This document shows positions 23,001 through 36,851 of a stretch of DNA of 64,000 nucleotides, piece by piece. This DNA comes from Notospermus geniculatus (taxonomy: Eukaryota; Nemertea; Pilidiophora; Heteronemertea; Lineidae), in assembly GCA_002633025.1 (NCBI GenBank), contig NMRB01001647.1, positions 97,854-161,853 of the forward strand, read 5' to 3'. The notes below the pieces were generated by a model, which worked only from the letters and a program-made list of their open reading frames with translations, searched no databases and had not been told where the DNA came from. How positions within the stretch are numbered: the first letter of the stretch is position 1; the number at the start of each line of letters is the position of its first letter. A program made the position numbers and the translations under genes.

Positions 23001-26000
23001 GTGACTCCACCTTTGGAGGATCAACAGCGTCAACGTTTTAAGTTAGAAGTGTCCTCCTGTTATATCATCAGTGTAAAATATTTTAACCCAATAGACCCCA
23101 TGCGGCCCTAAACCGCCCTGCCAGGAGCCGCCTAGAAGACCACACACACTTTTTGACAAAAATCCGCATCACCTTTAATGTAGAGATCAAAATCACCAAT
23201 TACTGCCGGCGGTGCCTCTATCTGCCATGTCTCCACACGCTGATACCGCCATAAACCGCCTTGACTCATTATAGTGTTCTCCATTCTGCCTAATGCAGTG
23301 GCATTTCATGGCGGTTCAGGGCGGTGAAAGGTACAGATGGAAAGTGCAAAAAATAGGCGGCTCTATTGGGTTAAAGCGAATTGATAGCGGATTTTGTTTA
23401 CATTTGGCTGGTGTTTGTAAACACAAAATTTCAGCCAATCAGAATGCACAATCATTTCTTTGTTGACATTCTGGAGAAGTTTGTTTACATTTTTTCCCGA
23501 AAATTCGTCCCCTTTCAAATTCTATTTCTAAATCAAATTTTTTCGATATCAGTTCTCTTTAAGGTAGAACTATCCTCCGTGTAAAATTTCATCATTCGTT
23601 GGAAGTACACTGTAATGCAATTTTCATTCATTGCAAAGGTTCCATTGAAACAGTGGCATATTTGTCATCTTTTAGGAGGAGGCCCGTGTTCCTGAACGTC
23701 CGCAAGGCGAAGTTGATACTGATGATGATGATGAAGATGAAACCGACGGTGGCTCTGATGATAATCTGCCAGTAATGTACAGGTATGTGTGCCCTTGGGC
23801 AAGTCCACTTAACACTTTTACAAGCCAACAATGTATATTACAGAATTACTAGGCTAACGAATACATTGCAGTAGTACTATAGATCGATGGCATTGATTGC
23901 GGACCATGTTTACATCATTTGACCAGGGTAACCTGTTTTTAACGGGCCGCCTTGAATTCTGGCGGGATGCCTTAACAAAGCATATCCGTGTGTAACCCAG
24001 CGTTTCTAGATCAAAATAGATGTTAGTATTTATCTCTACCTGGCTGTCTCCATGCGTGACTGCCGTGGAAACCAAAAACTTCGCACTTCTATGTTTACAT
24101 AAACACATTGGCATGCGCGGATGTACAGGCCGACACTACGTTGAGGCTGTGACGTGACGTCACTCGCTGTGGAAAGTTACGGCCGAATTTTAGTTACGGC
24201 CGAATGCTGCTTTCGGCCGACTCGAAAGCAGCATTTCTCTAGAATTTCGATATTCTGGTAAAATAGGGAGTATTTTCCTCCAGATACATGAAAAATAAAA
24301 GCGGTTTCTTTACAAATAAGTATTGCAATAGAGGTTTCCTTTTGTGTTGTCAGTTTTCAGGCCAGATGGTCCGCAATCAACGCCGTTTATCTATAGTCTG
24401 ACGATTGCTCTAGTACAAGGCAACTGTACTTTACATTAGTACATGGCCAACAATGGGGAAGCCGCATGACAAACTGGAATAATAGATGGCGTAGCGAGTA
24501 TAAGACCCGAATGACGTACTGACGTCACTTTTTTAGCTGTCGAAAAAACTGTATACATTTTTAGCTCACTGGGGTGAGCTATTACGATGGTGCAGCGTCC
24601 GTCGTCCGTCGTCGTCGTCGTCCGTCGTCGTCGTTGTCCGTTAGCAGGGCACGTTTCGTAACCGCTGGAGCTATTGATCTGAAACTTGGTACATATATAC
24701 CCCTAGGTCAGATGACCCACGACACCAAGTTTCGGTCCGATTCGACTCTCAGTTTGGCCACCAGGTGGCGGAAACCAAAAACACAAAAAGTACAATAACT
24801 CCTGAACTAATGACTAGATCATCTTCAAATTTTTATCATAGGTGTAGCTAATAAGGATACATAANNNNNNNNNNNNNNNNNNNNNNNNNNNNNNNNNNNN
24901 NNNNNNNNNNNNNNNNNNNNNNNNNNNNNNNNNNNNNNNNNNNNNNNNNNNNNNNNNNNNNNNNNNNNNNNNNNNNNNNNNNNNNNNNNNNNNNNNNNNN
25001 NNNNNNNNNNNNNNNNNNNNNNNNNNNNNNNNNNNNNNNNNNNNNNNNNNNNNNNNNNNNNNNNNNNNNNNNNNNNNNNNNNNNNNNNNNNNNNNNNNNN
25101 NNNNNNNNNNNNNNNGAGAAAATTAGCCAGCTTGTTGATACAAGTAGGTCTAATTACGATTGATGGTCAGGAACTGCTGACACCTGATTAATTAATGTGC
25201 TGTTCATCCTTTGTCACAGTCTGCCGTAGGCCTAACAAACTCAACCAGACATTGTTGACCTGTTGACACGTGGCCTGCCGACATGGCCGATGCTGATCAG
25301 CTGATTGCATTGCAATTTGCGATATCTTTGTTTTGTTGACGACGCTCATCGTCTGTGACGTTAATCATGAGGTACCACAGCAACAATTAAAGACTTCATT
25401 TCTAGAACAGCATCCGAACCTTCCCAACGTATCCGAACATCTTGATGCAACTTTGGCTGTACAACAAACGCTTAATTCATTCCGGAGACAGTGCCTGGTT
25501 CAGCATACGCTGGAGGATTTCTTCAAGAAGTAGGCCTAGATCAACGGCACTGGTACATCATGAGGCCGATTGAGCGCCATCTGTCTGAAAATTCACACAT
25601 GATGCTGTGATGTGAACTGCCTGACTACTTTGCCGTTGGCACTGTCCCAAAAGATTTCGTCTCGTGTCCGTTGTGTATTTTTATCATAACTGTGCATTAT
25701 TTATGATACTAATCGGTTGTAAATAGGCTAAAATATTTTTATTATATTTCTTTTGTTTGTTAACTTTATTTCTAATCTGGCTACTGGTACACCAGTGAAG
25801 TTTGGTTAGGCCTTCCATCAGCTTGGCGATCGTCGAGTCGATCATCCGTCGTCATGGTGACCAATTTCACTCCGGTCAATGTCGAATTCGGTAATCCGGA
25901 AACTTCGCTAATCCGAACTTGGAACCCAGGAACAAACAGGTTCGGACTAACGAGGTCTGACTGTACCTCCCTCTGTCATTAGACTATTATGTCCAACCCA

Positions 26001-29000
26001 GTGAGCACATGGTCCATGGACCATTTCATTCAACACAATTTTCCGGGATCCCCCAAAAGACGTTGTCAGTATTGGCATCCTGTGGCATTTCTGACAAAAC
26101 AAAGCAGTGATATATGGAGAACTTTGAAAATGAAACAGGGCCATACGATACTAACGTGGACCTCATGGCCGACATGTGACGCCAAATTTCGTGACGTTCT
26201 CGGACTGCTAGCAGGTGGCCTCTAACGGCAGTAAAGTCTCCATTGTTGGTGCATTTATGACTTTGTTTTGCCATTTTCGATCCAGTACGACAATTCATAC
26301 ACAGACATTGAATATTTTTTCCATCATAGGTTGTCTGATGCTAGTGGTAAAATGGTGCAGGAGGAGGTTCAGAAGGGCAGACTCTCACGCGACATGTTGG
26401 ACCCCCAGGTAAGGTTTGAATCAGAAAACTGTTTTAATTTCAGTCCTGAGTGTATTCAATCACAGTAATAAGTAAGTTAGGCCATTCTTTTTTATTTGTT
26501 GTTTAGCGGACCCGCCGTAGTTAGATTTTGGCAATTTGGAAAAAAAATAAAATTGAAAAAAAAACATCTTTTTTATTTCCGCCAGTCCCGTTTTTCAACC
26601 TTTCAATGTTTTTTCAAAATCATTCTTCAGCGAGGTATGAGCACTCTATTAAAAACATTTGGTGAGGTCCTGTCCAGTGCTGTTGTGGGGGATATTTTCG
26701 AACATTTGCCGCTTTCGTCGGCCGGGCAGATCGGCGACATCAACAGCAATTATGATATTTGAGTTGTTTTATTTCCGCCTGTTTAAATGTCTTGGTTTCA
26801 CTGGATAAAGGCTTGCTAAAACGAAAAATATAAATCCATCAGAAAGATTGGACTTTTATTTTTATTTTTTTTCCTGTCTCCTGTCTTGAGTTTACTGGAA
26901 AAAAATCCGCTAAACAACAAATAAAAAAAGAATGGCCTTATCTACTTTCTGTAGAGCCTTGTTTCTTACCAAATTACTTACCGTATTTCAACAAAGTATT
27001 GGTTGAAATTTATCGAGACACCCAGTCTCTCGTGTGTTTAGAGGTTCAGCTGTACATATTGCATCATATTTTACTTGTAGAAGAATTCAAAATGCAATAA
27101 GGTGAGTTAGATTCCATGAGATGAGTGCTTGTATTTGAGTTGTGCTTTAGTTTTGATCACGAAATGAAACGCCAGGAAAATTAGGTCATAAAAGGTTATG
27201 TTTATTTTTGTAGCTTTGCCAGTCCTGATAAGTCATTCCGTTCTGGTGAAAAAAATTCATCATGTTTGATATTTATTTCAGGGTAACGGCGGAGAGGTGG
27301 GAAATAAGTCTATTTGCATAGCATATCCTGCAGCCCTGATGCCCTTATCAGTCAAGTGGGAAAGGGTTCCGAACTTGCATGAATGCTGGCAGTCCAGTTC
27401 TGAAATTGAGTTGTCCACAATTGCCTAAAAAAAACCCCATCTTTCCAAACACAGAATACTTCATAGTGTTCTCTATGGGGCTTTGCAAATGACGTCACAA
27501 GCCGCCATGCTGGAGGACACATGCGGTAGAGGCACAGCGAAATGAGCCGTGCATGCCCCAATGACGTTACATCAAACAATGGTGTGGCGCACTTCACGCA
27601 AGTCACGTCACGGTCGGCTGACACCTCTGCACCCTGTGTCCCCCAGGGGCCTTATTTACGAAGCTTCACAACTCTGCGTGCACGCAAATCTATTGTAAGC
27701 CAGTCAGTGAACAATAGGGCACGTGCAGCCAAACAAAAAACTTGCGTGCACGCAAAGTTGCGAAGGCTTCGTAAATAAGGCCCCAGAATGGCTGCCAGGA
27801 TGACATCATTGCAAAGCCTCTATAGGACTGGACTGTCGGTTGGGATATCGGCTGGAATCATTCATAAAACACGTATCCATGCTTTGCTACGTTAGAGAGT
27901 GTCCAGGCCTGCAACTAATAAAAACTATTGTCTACCCCAACTGAGTTAATCCTAGCGTACATCGCACTTGCGACTGGATACAACTTGTCGCCACTGAGCT
28001 ACCTGGTGACGGAGAGGACAGCTGAAACTGGAGGCGACTGATTAGTCCCCAAAAACGCTCAATGTACGCACCCTTGCGACTCACATGAACTGAGAAATCG
28101 CTAGTCGCCGCGAGTTGCACATGTTCAACTTTCTAGCCCCTGGTTGTATCCGGTTTCGTTCAGTCACGGCGATGTACGTGGGCTTGTGACTAATCAGTGC
28201 CAGTTTTCTAAACGAAATCGAGTCTCAATGCCCCGGATGCTCCCTGAGTTGCTACCAGTCGCTGGGTGGATGTACGCTGTCAGATCGTAACGACTGATTG
28301 AATGCTGCTTGTTCTTCGTAGTGCTGGTCCTGCTTGCAGTCACTGAATGTTAAAAATCTGTGAGCAATTATGAAAATTGGGTCAGAAGTCTTATGAGTTG
28401 GAACATGCCACGCTATTGAGGATATTTCTTATGACCTTGTCTTTTCCTGGCGATTTTCTCTATTCACTGTTAAGAAGCACTGAATACTAAAACCCCGCAA
28501 GTCACGAATGTATTGTTTTGAGAAAGTAACCCCCCAAAATTAAAACACTAATATGAGACCCATAGGTTAAATGCGATATTATTCCATTTATGTCACTGGA
28601 CTTCAGGATGGTGCAGGAGAATAGCCCAGTTCACTAGGGAATAAGGGGCAAAATAAAATCTGGACTTATGGGGTTTTAGGCACAAATTAATCAGTTTGGG
28701 GCATTTTCATCAGTCATTCTTGGTATCAGGCATGAAAATCTTCCACTTTTTGCCGGAAATCTGGCTTGAAAATCTCAAAAATTTGGGTCCTGAGATTAAT
28801 GCAAATCTGCAATAAAAATTGGGGGGGGGGAGGGGGGTGATATTTCCCTCACCCATGTCACCGCCTAACATGCCAAAAGATTGTCAGTCACCGCCAAAAA
28901 ATCGTCAGTCATCAGTGCCCCGCGTTGGTAAAAAGTCCATTATCCATTCCCACTTCCCGGCCGCCGCTTCCCGCCCGCATCATGCGCATGGAGCAGTGGA

Positions 29001-32000
29001 CAACATTCTGATCAAAACTCTGTCAGAGATCAAAAGCAAGCCACGTGCCACTTGTGTTTATGACCCCGTCAATCATTCAATTCCATGAATTGTAGTGTTG
29101 GCAGTGACGATCGTTTGACTCATGAAACTTGCTGCAAGTTTGATAAGACACCTGTAGGTCAACGTACAAAGAATCACTACCAACTTAAGGTGAGATACCG
29201 TTCAACTGACGATGTGTGCTGAACGAGAGATGCGCAGAAAACAGTTTACTGCTCTGAAGCAAGCGTGGTCTGCAGCGATCCAGGTAAATCGTGATGCTAT
29301 AAATTACAACTGAAATGCTTGTAAATATCGTCCTCGGGATCAATAATTTCAAAAATTTAGGCCTACCGGAAAAATCCAGGTAGCAAAACTGCAACAGAAG
29401 GTTTCCGTAAAAGATGATTTCCTGGAATAAGGTCAGGCATTTGCTAATCATCCTACGCATTACAACTTGTAACGAACTGGTAACTGTAGCTAAAAGAGAA
29501 AAGGTGTAAAACATGTTTTATGTTTTATGAGGCATTTGCTAATCATGCTATGCCTTGCAACTTGTAACTAACTGGTAACTGGAGCTAAAAGAGAAATGGT
29601 GCAAAACATGTTATATCAGGATTCTACGCTAGGCTGAAAAAAATGGAAAGCTTCACCCATTTTGATACGAGAGACATCTGGTGGCAAACTGCCAATTGAG
29701 TGCTAAAAACCACGCAAGTCCAGGACTTGCGAGGTTTTAGAACTAACATGGCATGGACTTGTCCGTGGGTGTTTTGCACTCAGCAATAACTTGTTTAAAA
29801 TCTGTCTATACAGATAGTGGGCTAGGACGAATGGTGATTTAGTACTCAGAAGATGGCTCATGACAAACCTATCACAGCCGTGGCCTTAACTCATTTTGGC
29901 CAAAAGTGGACTTACGGGGTTTTAGTATTCAGTGCTTCGGTCACTATGATATTCTGTTTGCTCGTCAAATACTAACACAACCGTTAAATCATATTAATGA
30001 TTATTAATTGCACTAATCTTCACCATTTATCATCACCGGTAATTTTATTTGTTATTTTATTTGTTTTCCAGTTGAAGCCAGATTTGTTCACTTCTTAAAT
30101 TTATTAGAAACCTTTCCCGAGAAATGAAATAGAATTGTGCCCTAAGATTAGTTGAGGGAGCAGCTGCCCCCCCCCCCCAATATTTGGTTTGTCAAAAATA
30201 ACAATTTGGCAGGCTCTGCATTTGACTGCCTTTAGTCCCAAAAAGCCCAAGTCCAATAAACCAATGAGCCACAACGTTTTCATTCCTTGCATTGCGACAG
30301 AAAATTTGATGATGATTCTATTCTTTTAGGTGTATGAATTATTTGTTGAACTATTTGGTGGTTATCCAACATAGAGCACAAAAAACGACACACAAAATAA
30401 TAGTAAAAGTAAAATCGTTTCCGAATTTCGCAAATTTTCAACCCAAACTAGGGTCTTCCTCAGGCACTTTTTAGTAGAGATCCCAAGTGAATTTCAGTGC
30501 TTCACGTTTAAAATCTGCAGGAGCTCAATCATTTGAGCTCCTTAAAGGCTCGAGGAGAGCTGTTCACACTCGTGAAGGAGAGCTGTTCACACTCGTGTCT
30601 GAACTTCAAGGGTGCCTAGGAGCACGGTAATTCGAGCTCCTCGGCTCAATTTTGCGGGCGCGCAGGGGCGCGAGCGTTATTGCGCCCGTCTTAGGTGAAG
30701 CACTGGAATTCGGTGGAGTATTTTAACAAAGTTACCTTCAGAACACATGTGGCTGGCAGCCATCTTGGATTGTAGCCTTGGACATTCCGGCGATTCATGC
30801 TTATTCAGCGGGAAGATAACACTGAAAGTGCTTTCTGGTTCCTGACAAGCAAAGGCCAAAGTGGCGGGTACGACTAATTAAGTGTTGCGGCATTTCCATG
30901 GCAACCACAAAGATGGTTGCCAGCAAAACTCGTCTGTACTGCACTAAACTTTGACGATGGGAAGAGGTCAAGGTCACCATGCACACAATTAATGACATCG
31001 ATGTCACTGAAGGAATATAACCAATCAAAGTCCGGGTGACCTTTCTAAAGGAAGAATAACGGGTTTTCAACAATTTTCTTTTTGTGAATGATCAGTTGTT
31101 TTTTTTTCCACTGAGATAATTTAGCACATACACAACTTAAAAAGAATTTTGGTTTCTGTATTTCTCCTTTAGATAGCAGGTGTTAAAGTGTCATTAACCC
31201 TTTGACGTACAGGGCGGTCGCTAGCGACCGCCCATTCACACCCCCCAGGAAATTGCCGAATTTTGCTCATCAGGCACCCCCTTGAAATGTCCTGCACCAG
31301 AATCTTGTAGTCGATGTAATTCTGTCCTGATGTAGCATATTTCCACTAGGTGTCACTCTTTACCATCATGGCCTGAAGCGCACTTGAAGTTGAAGATTTC
31401 AAATTTTGCCAAAAAGCTTGATGACGTCATGCATTTGTCATGTACGTAGGCCTATTGTTTTAGCCTTTGGGATATGNCTGCACTAAACTTTGACGATGGG
31501 AAGAGGTCAAGGTCACCATGCACACAATTAATGACATCGATGTCACTGAAGGAATATAACCAATCAAAGTCCGGGTGACCTTTCTAAAGGAAGAATAACG
31601 GGTTTTCAACAGTTTTCTTCGTAACATTCTTTTTTCTGAATGATCAGTTGTTTTTTTCCACTGAGATAGTTTAGCACATACACAACTTAAAGAACGTTGG
31701 TTTCTGCATTTCTCCTTTAGATAGCAGGTGTTAAAGTGTCATTAATGAACATCACCTTGTTGTTTGCTCGGTCATTAACTCCTTCACTGCCATACACGGC
31801 GTACGTACGCATACATGTTAAAATTCCCATCACTTGATTGCCAAACACGTACGTGTACTTTCTTGTTCAGTTCGTCAAAAATCTGCCAGATGTCATTGCG
31901 ATACGTTTCCGCATGTTAGCCTCGGTCTGGCCGATCGAGTATATGTATATGCTGTGAAATGTTGACTCCTCCGTCCGTGAATATTTGGTGATTTTGTTGC

Positions 32001-35000
32001 AGTGAAATTACAACTGTGTGATGCTGTCGTCCAAACTAATTTGCATGAATTTGCATGTCATGTGCTCTGTTAACGTACCGGTAGCATTTTATAAAATGGC
32101 CGATCTGTTTCCTCCATGGTCACACCGCATTTATTTTGTTCTCAGTTAAATTACGGTTGTACAATTGTGCTTAATTAATTATTAATTGTTTCATTCCGCT
32201 CCAGAGTGTAACACGTGGATGAGTTTGGTTTGCGAACTAGTGGATTCCAACATCAGAGATGATTTTGATTTCTAATATTTTAGTTCTGACCCTTATTTTC
32301 AGGGGAAAGGTTCTGAGGTGATTCATTTGTCGTCAACGGTCATCAGACCGAAACTTTTCCTGTAGTGTCATAGGTGTCAGCAGAAAGTTGGTATGACAAA
32401 CTCCACCACACCGTTCACAGTTGCTGCAAAACCCTAACATTGCACTAATACGGGGTGACCAACCTTGCATTTACCGTATGCAACTGGTGCCACCTGGTTT
32501 CTTGGCCTGAGGACAAAATATGGAAATGAAAAAGTGAGGAAACGTGTTGGCTTCATTCAAGTCTGACCGTTCATCACCGGAAACTTAAAGGCCAATTTAC
32601 ACGGTGCGATTTGGGCGGACGTCCAAGACAGACGCAATTTTGCTGTACGATTCTGTCAGATCGGAAATTCTGTATACACGGTCAGATTTATTCATCCGTC
32701 AATACAGAGAGACTCATTCTTCATCAAGCACGCCAAATACATGACCTCCAGTGTAGCCACCTGATTGGCCGAGTTCATGCGTCCTTCATCTGACATCAGA
32801 AGAAAATAGAACATCTGTCTTGTGTATCCGACACCGCAAAGACCAAAAAATTTTGTCGTATGTGCAGTTTACACCAACCAATTTGGATGTACGATCATGT
32901 TGGATCCGACAATCGGATGTAAAAATCATATCGTGTAAATTGGCCTTAAGATTTGAAACCAAACTTTCACAAGTAATGGCTTCATTTCGAGTTTGTTTCT
33001 TATTTTGATTACGTGATTTTGACATTGGGTTCGGTTGGTATCAGGGTTTATGAACTTGTTGCCGACTAGTTCAGTGATGTGTCTTCTTCAACCCTGTTAC
33101 CAGGTCCCTTCTCGTCAGCATCCCCCCACCCAATTTTCTGCTGTCACCTATTGAGACCCTAGTTTCATCTGCACCGTGCATCACTTACCCCCCTCAAAAT
33201 CAAAAATACTCTGGTGGAAGTTTGGTGCGTGGGAACAGACTGTTCACCAATCTGTCCTTTTCAGGGATCGTCGCAAAATCTGCAATGAAGTTGTTAAAAA
33301 TGATCAGTCTCTCCACGTTTTGGAAGTCGTGGAAAAACTGGACAAGTATTGAAGGATAGTCATTTAACTGAAGCTGGAAGGAATTAATCTTGCAAAATTA
33401 GGATATGATACGCCAGCTCCAAAGACCGTTCCAAAGTGTTTGGTCTGTCTACGTGGTGGAGTGGAACCATGAGTGCCTTTCACTTTAAGCCTAGTGTACA
33501 TCACACTTGTGCCTGGAGATAACTAGTCACCGCTGAGCTACTGGCGACTGGGAGGATCTAGCTGGAACTGGAGACGACTGATCAGTCGCCAGGAACGGTC
33601 GATGTGGGTACCCTTGCGACTCGATGGAACTGAGAATTTTCCAGTCGCCGCGAGTTGCACATGTTCAACTTCCTAGCAACTAGTTGTACCCAGTTTCGTT
33701 CAGTCGCTGCGATGTACACGGGCTTGCGACTGATCAGTGCCAGTTTTCTGAACGAAACATAGTCTCATCGAGTCTCAACGCCCCTGAGTTGCTGCCAGTC
33801 GCAAATGCGATGTACGAGGTCAGTACATGACGACTGATTGGATCCTCCTCGTTTTACTGAGTTGTTGAATTTGCGATGTGCACGCAGCGCGTACTTCACC
33901 AGCGACTGATCAGATCAGTTACTTCCAGATGTCACCTGAGTTGCTGCCAGTCGCAAGTGTGATGTACAAGGTCAGCACATGACGACTCATTGGATCCTAC
34001 TTTTACTGAGTTGTTGAATTTGCGATGTGCACGCAGCGCGTACATCACCAGCAACTGATCAGGAGCCATGTTCCCGAAGCCATTGTTTAGGTTAACGATG
34101 TCGTTAAAACTGGGAAAATGCATAGCATAACGACATCGTTAACCTAACGACGGCTTCGGGAACATCGGTCCAGATCAGTTACTTCCAGTCGCAAGTGCAA
34201 TGTGCGCCTGGCATTAGAAGTTGCTGGTTGGACTTGAAGCCAGTCCATTCTTCATGTAACAGAGAGAGTGATTTTTAGCTTTTGAAGATTTTCTTGGGTG
34301 CTCTAGTTTCTTTCTGCAGTATGAATTGTCCAATAGTGGTGTCTCATGGAAAGGGTGTCAGCAGACGACATCTTTTAATACAGGCGTTCAGGGACGATGT
34401 CTTAAGGGTTATGAAAAGTGACTCGAAATCTCGAATTTTTGACGCAAAAAATCTGACTAACTGCTCACTGAATTGAGAAAATAAGGCTTGGGGCACCTTT
34501 TTATGACGGTTCTCGAGGGCCCCGAACTATATTTTCCCAATTTTTTGTGTGGTTAGTGAGATTTTTGCATCAAAAAATCGAGATTTCGAGTCACTTTACA
34601 TAACCCTTAATGTGTTTTTCGCGTGGCAAGTTCCAAGCAAAATTTAAATAAAAACAATTTGGAAATCTAAGGAAATTCCTTCAAATACTCCTATCTTCCT
34701 ATCGGTGCAAGCAAGCTTCACAGCATCTGCATCACTGTCTGCTTCTAGGGTACTCGAAAATATCGAGGCATCTTGGATGTAGGCCCGTTTCTGTGCACAT
34801 TTATTTACTAACAACGCATCATGTCGCAGACACAACACCAAAATTGCAAATTTGTACATTACATGTATTTGTAACGTCCGTGATGGAATTATCTCTTACA
34901 AGGACAAAGATTTCTGCACTTTGTTAAACCATTAAACACAAGGGGTCGTATTCATAGCACGGTTCTATCATTAGAACCGTCTTAGGCCGGTTCCAAGTAC

Positions 35001-36819
35001 AGTGGTTGACGATACTTGGAACTGGCCTAAGACAGTTCTAAAGATAGAAAATGAATATGACCCAACATGTCTGCCACCTGTCCTCACATCAAATATCTAT
35101 TTGGTTATTTTGGTAGTAAATTTTTATGATAAACCTTGGTATCGGTATATATGTGTTTCACTACAATTCCACGCACATTTTATAACCCAAAAAACAACCT
35201 TTCTTTGTTCCCCCACGAAATTTTTCACTAGCCTTCAGTTGATTTTATCTTTTGATGTTCCCATTCCTGTACAAATTCAGTGAAAATGAAATTCATGACG
35301 GTTGACTTTAAATTTTAACTGAGCCAGTGGTAAAAAACTGGCATGTAAACAGAATAACCTGAGTGGAACGTAAGAAAATAGACTCAACAACAGAAGCCCA
35401 GGTCGCCATGGTGATGTTTGTCGTTAGAAACCATTTTGCGAAGCCTGGATTGGTTGCCGTGGCAAAAAATGACATTTCTGTTTATTTGTAGGATGTTTTC
35501 ATCTGTGACTTCGTGACGCACTGTTTCGTTTGGGTTGGAAGTCGGGCATCTCCTGCAGAGAAGAAGAATGGTTTTGGCTACGCACATGTAAGTACATCCC
35601 TGCTGCTTAGTGAAAAAACTTGCAAGGCTCTAACACAACTGGAATGTCGGTATGCTTTGATCAGATAGCTATGTACCGGTGTATGGCTCAGACACTACAT
35701 AAGTCAGGTTATGCTCTGACCTGTTGAGCTCTGCATGGCTCAAAACACTTCAGAAGTCAGGGTACCGTATGTTCTGGCCTGACAAGTCATGTATGGCTCA
35801 AACACCACAGAAGTCGGGGTATGCTGTGGCCTTTTGAACTATGTATGGCTCAGACACTACAGTAAACAGGGCATGCTCTGATCTTTGAACGCCCTTGTAT
35901 GGCTCAGACACTACAGAAGTCAGGGTAAGACCTGGCCTGATGAGCTCTGCATGGCTCAACACACTTCAGGAAGTCAGGGTATGTTCTGGCCTGACAAGCC
36001 ATATATGGCTCAGACACTACAGAAGTCCGGGTTTGCTTTAGACTTCTGAACTGTACATGGTTCGGGCACTACAGTAAACATGGCATGCTCTAAGCTTTGA
36101 ACCTTGTATGGCTCAGACACTACAGAAGTCGGAGTATGATCTGGCCTGTTGACCTCTGCATGGCTCAAAACACTTCAGAAGTCGGGTATGTTCTGGCCTG
36201 ACAAGTCATTTATGGCTCAGACACTACAGAAGTCAGGTTATGCTGTGGCCCTTAGATCTATATGGATGGCTCAGACACTAAGTAAACATGGCATGCTCTG
36301 AGCTTTGAACCTTGTATGGCTCGGACACTACAGAAGTCAGAGTATGATCTGGCCTGTTGAGCTCTGCATGGCTCAAAACACTTCACAAGTCACTTCTGGC
36401 CCGACGAGCCATGTATGTATGGCTCAGACACTACAGAACCAGAAGTCAGGGTACGATCTGGCCTGAAGAGCTCTGAATGGCTCAAAACACTACAGAAGTC
36501 AGGGTGTGTTCTGGCCTGACAAGCCGTGTATGGCTCAAACACTACAGAAGTGAGGGTTTGCTTTGGACTTCTGAACAATATATGGCTCGGGCACTACAGA
36601 AACAGGGATGCTCTGATCTTTGAACTTTGTATGCCGCAGAGAGTACACAAGTCTGCGTATGCTCTGGTCTGAAAGCTACATGTAGGTATGACTCGAACAC
36701 CCGGGGGGGTCACTCCCCATAAAGTGTGTTGCACATCAGCGTACCAAAAATTGCGGGTAAAGGGGTGTTTTTAGCTCAGCTTTCAGCTGAGCTAGTCATA
36801 TGTATACTGAGTGGCGTCC

Positions 36820-36851
<32 letters not shown>

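Noticed and set aside
26496-26762. 88-codon plus-strand frame
   Set aside because: It lies wholly inside a Harbinger-like MITE in a gelsolin intron.
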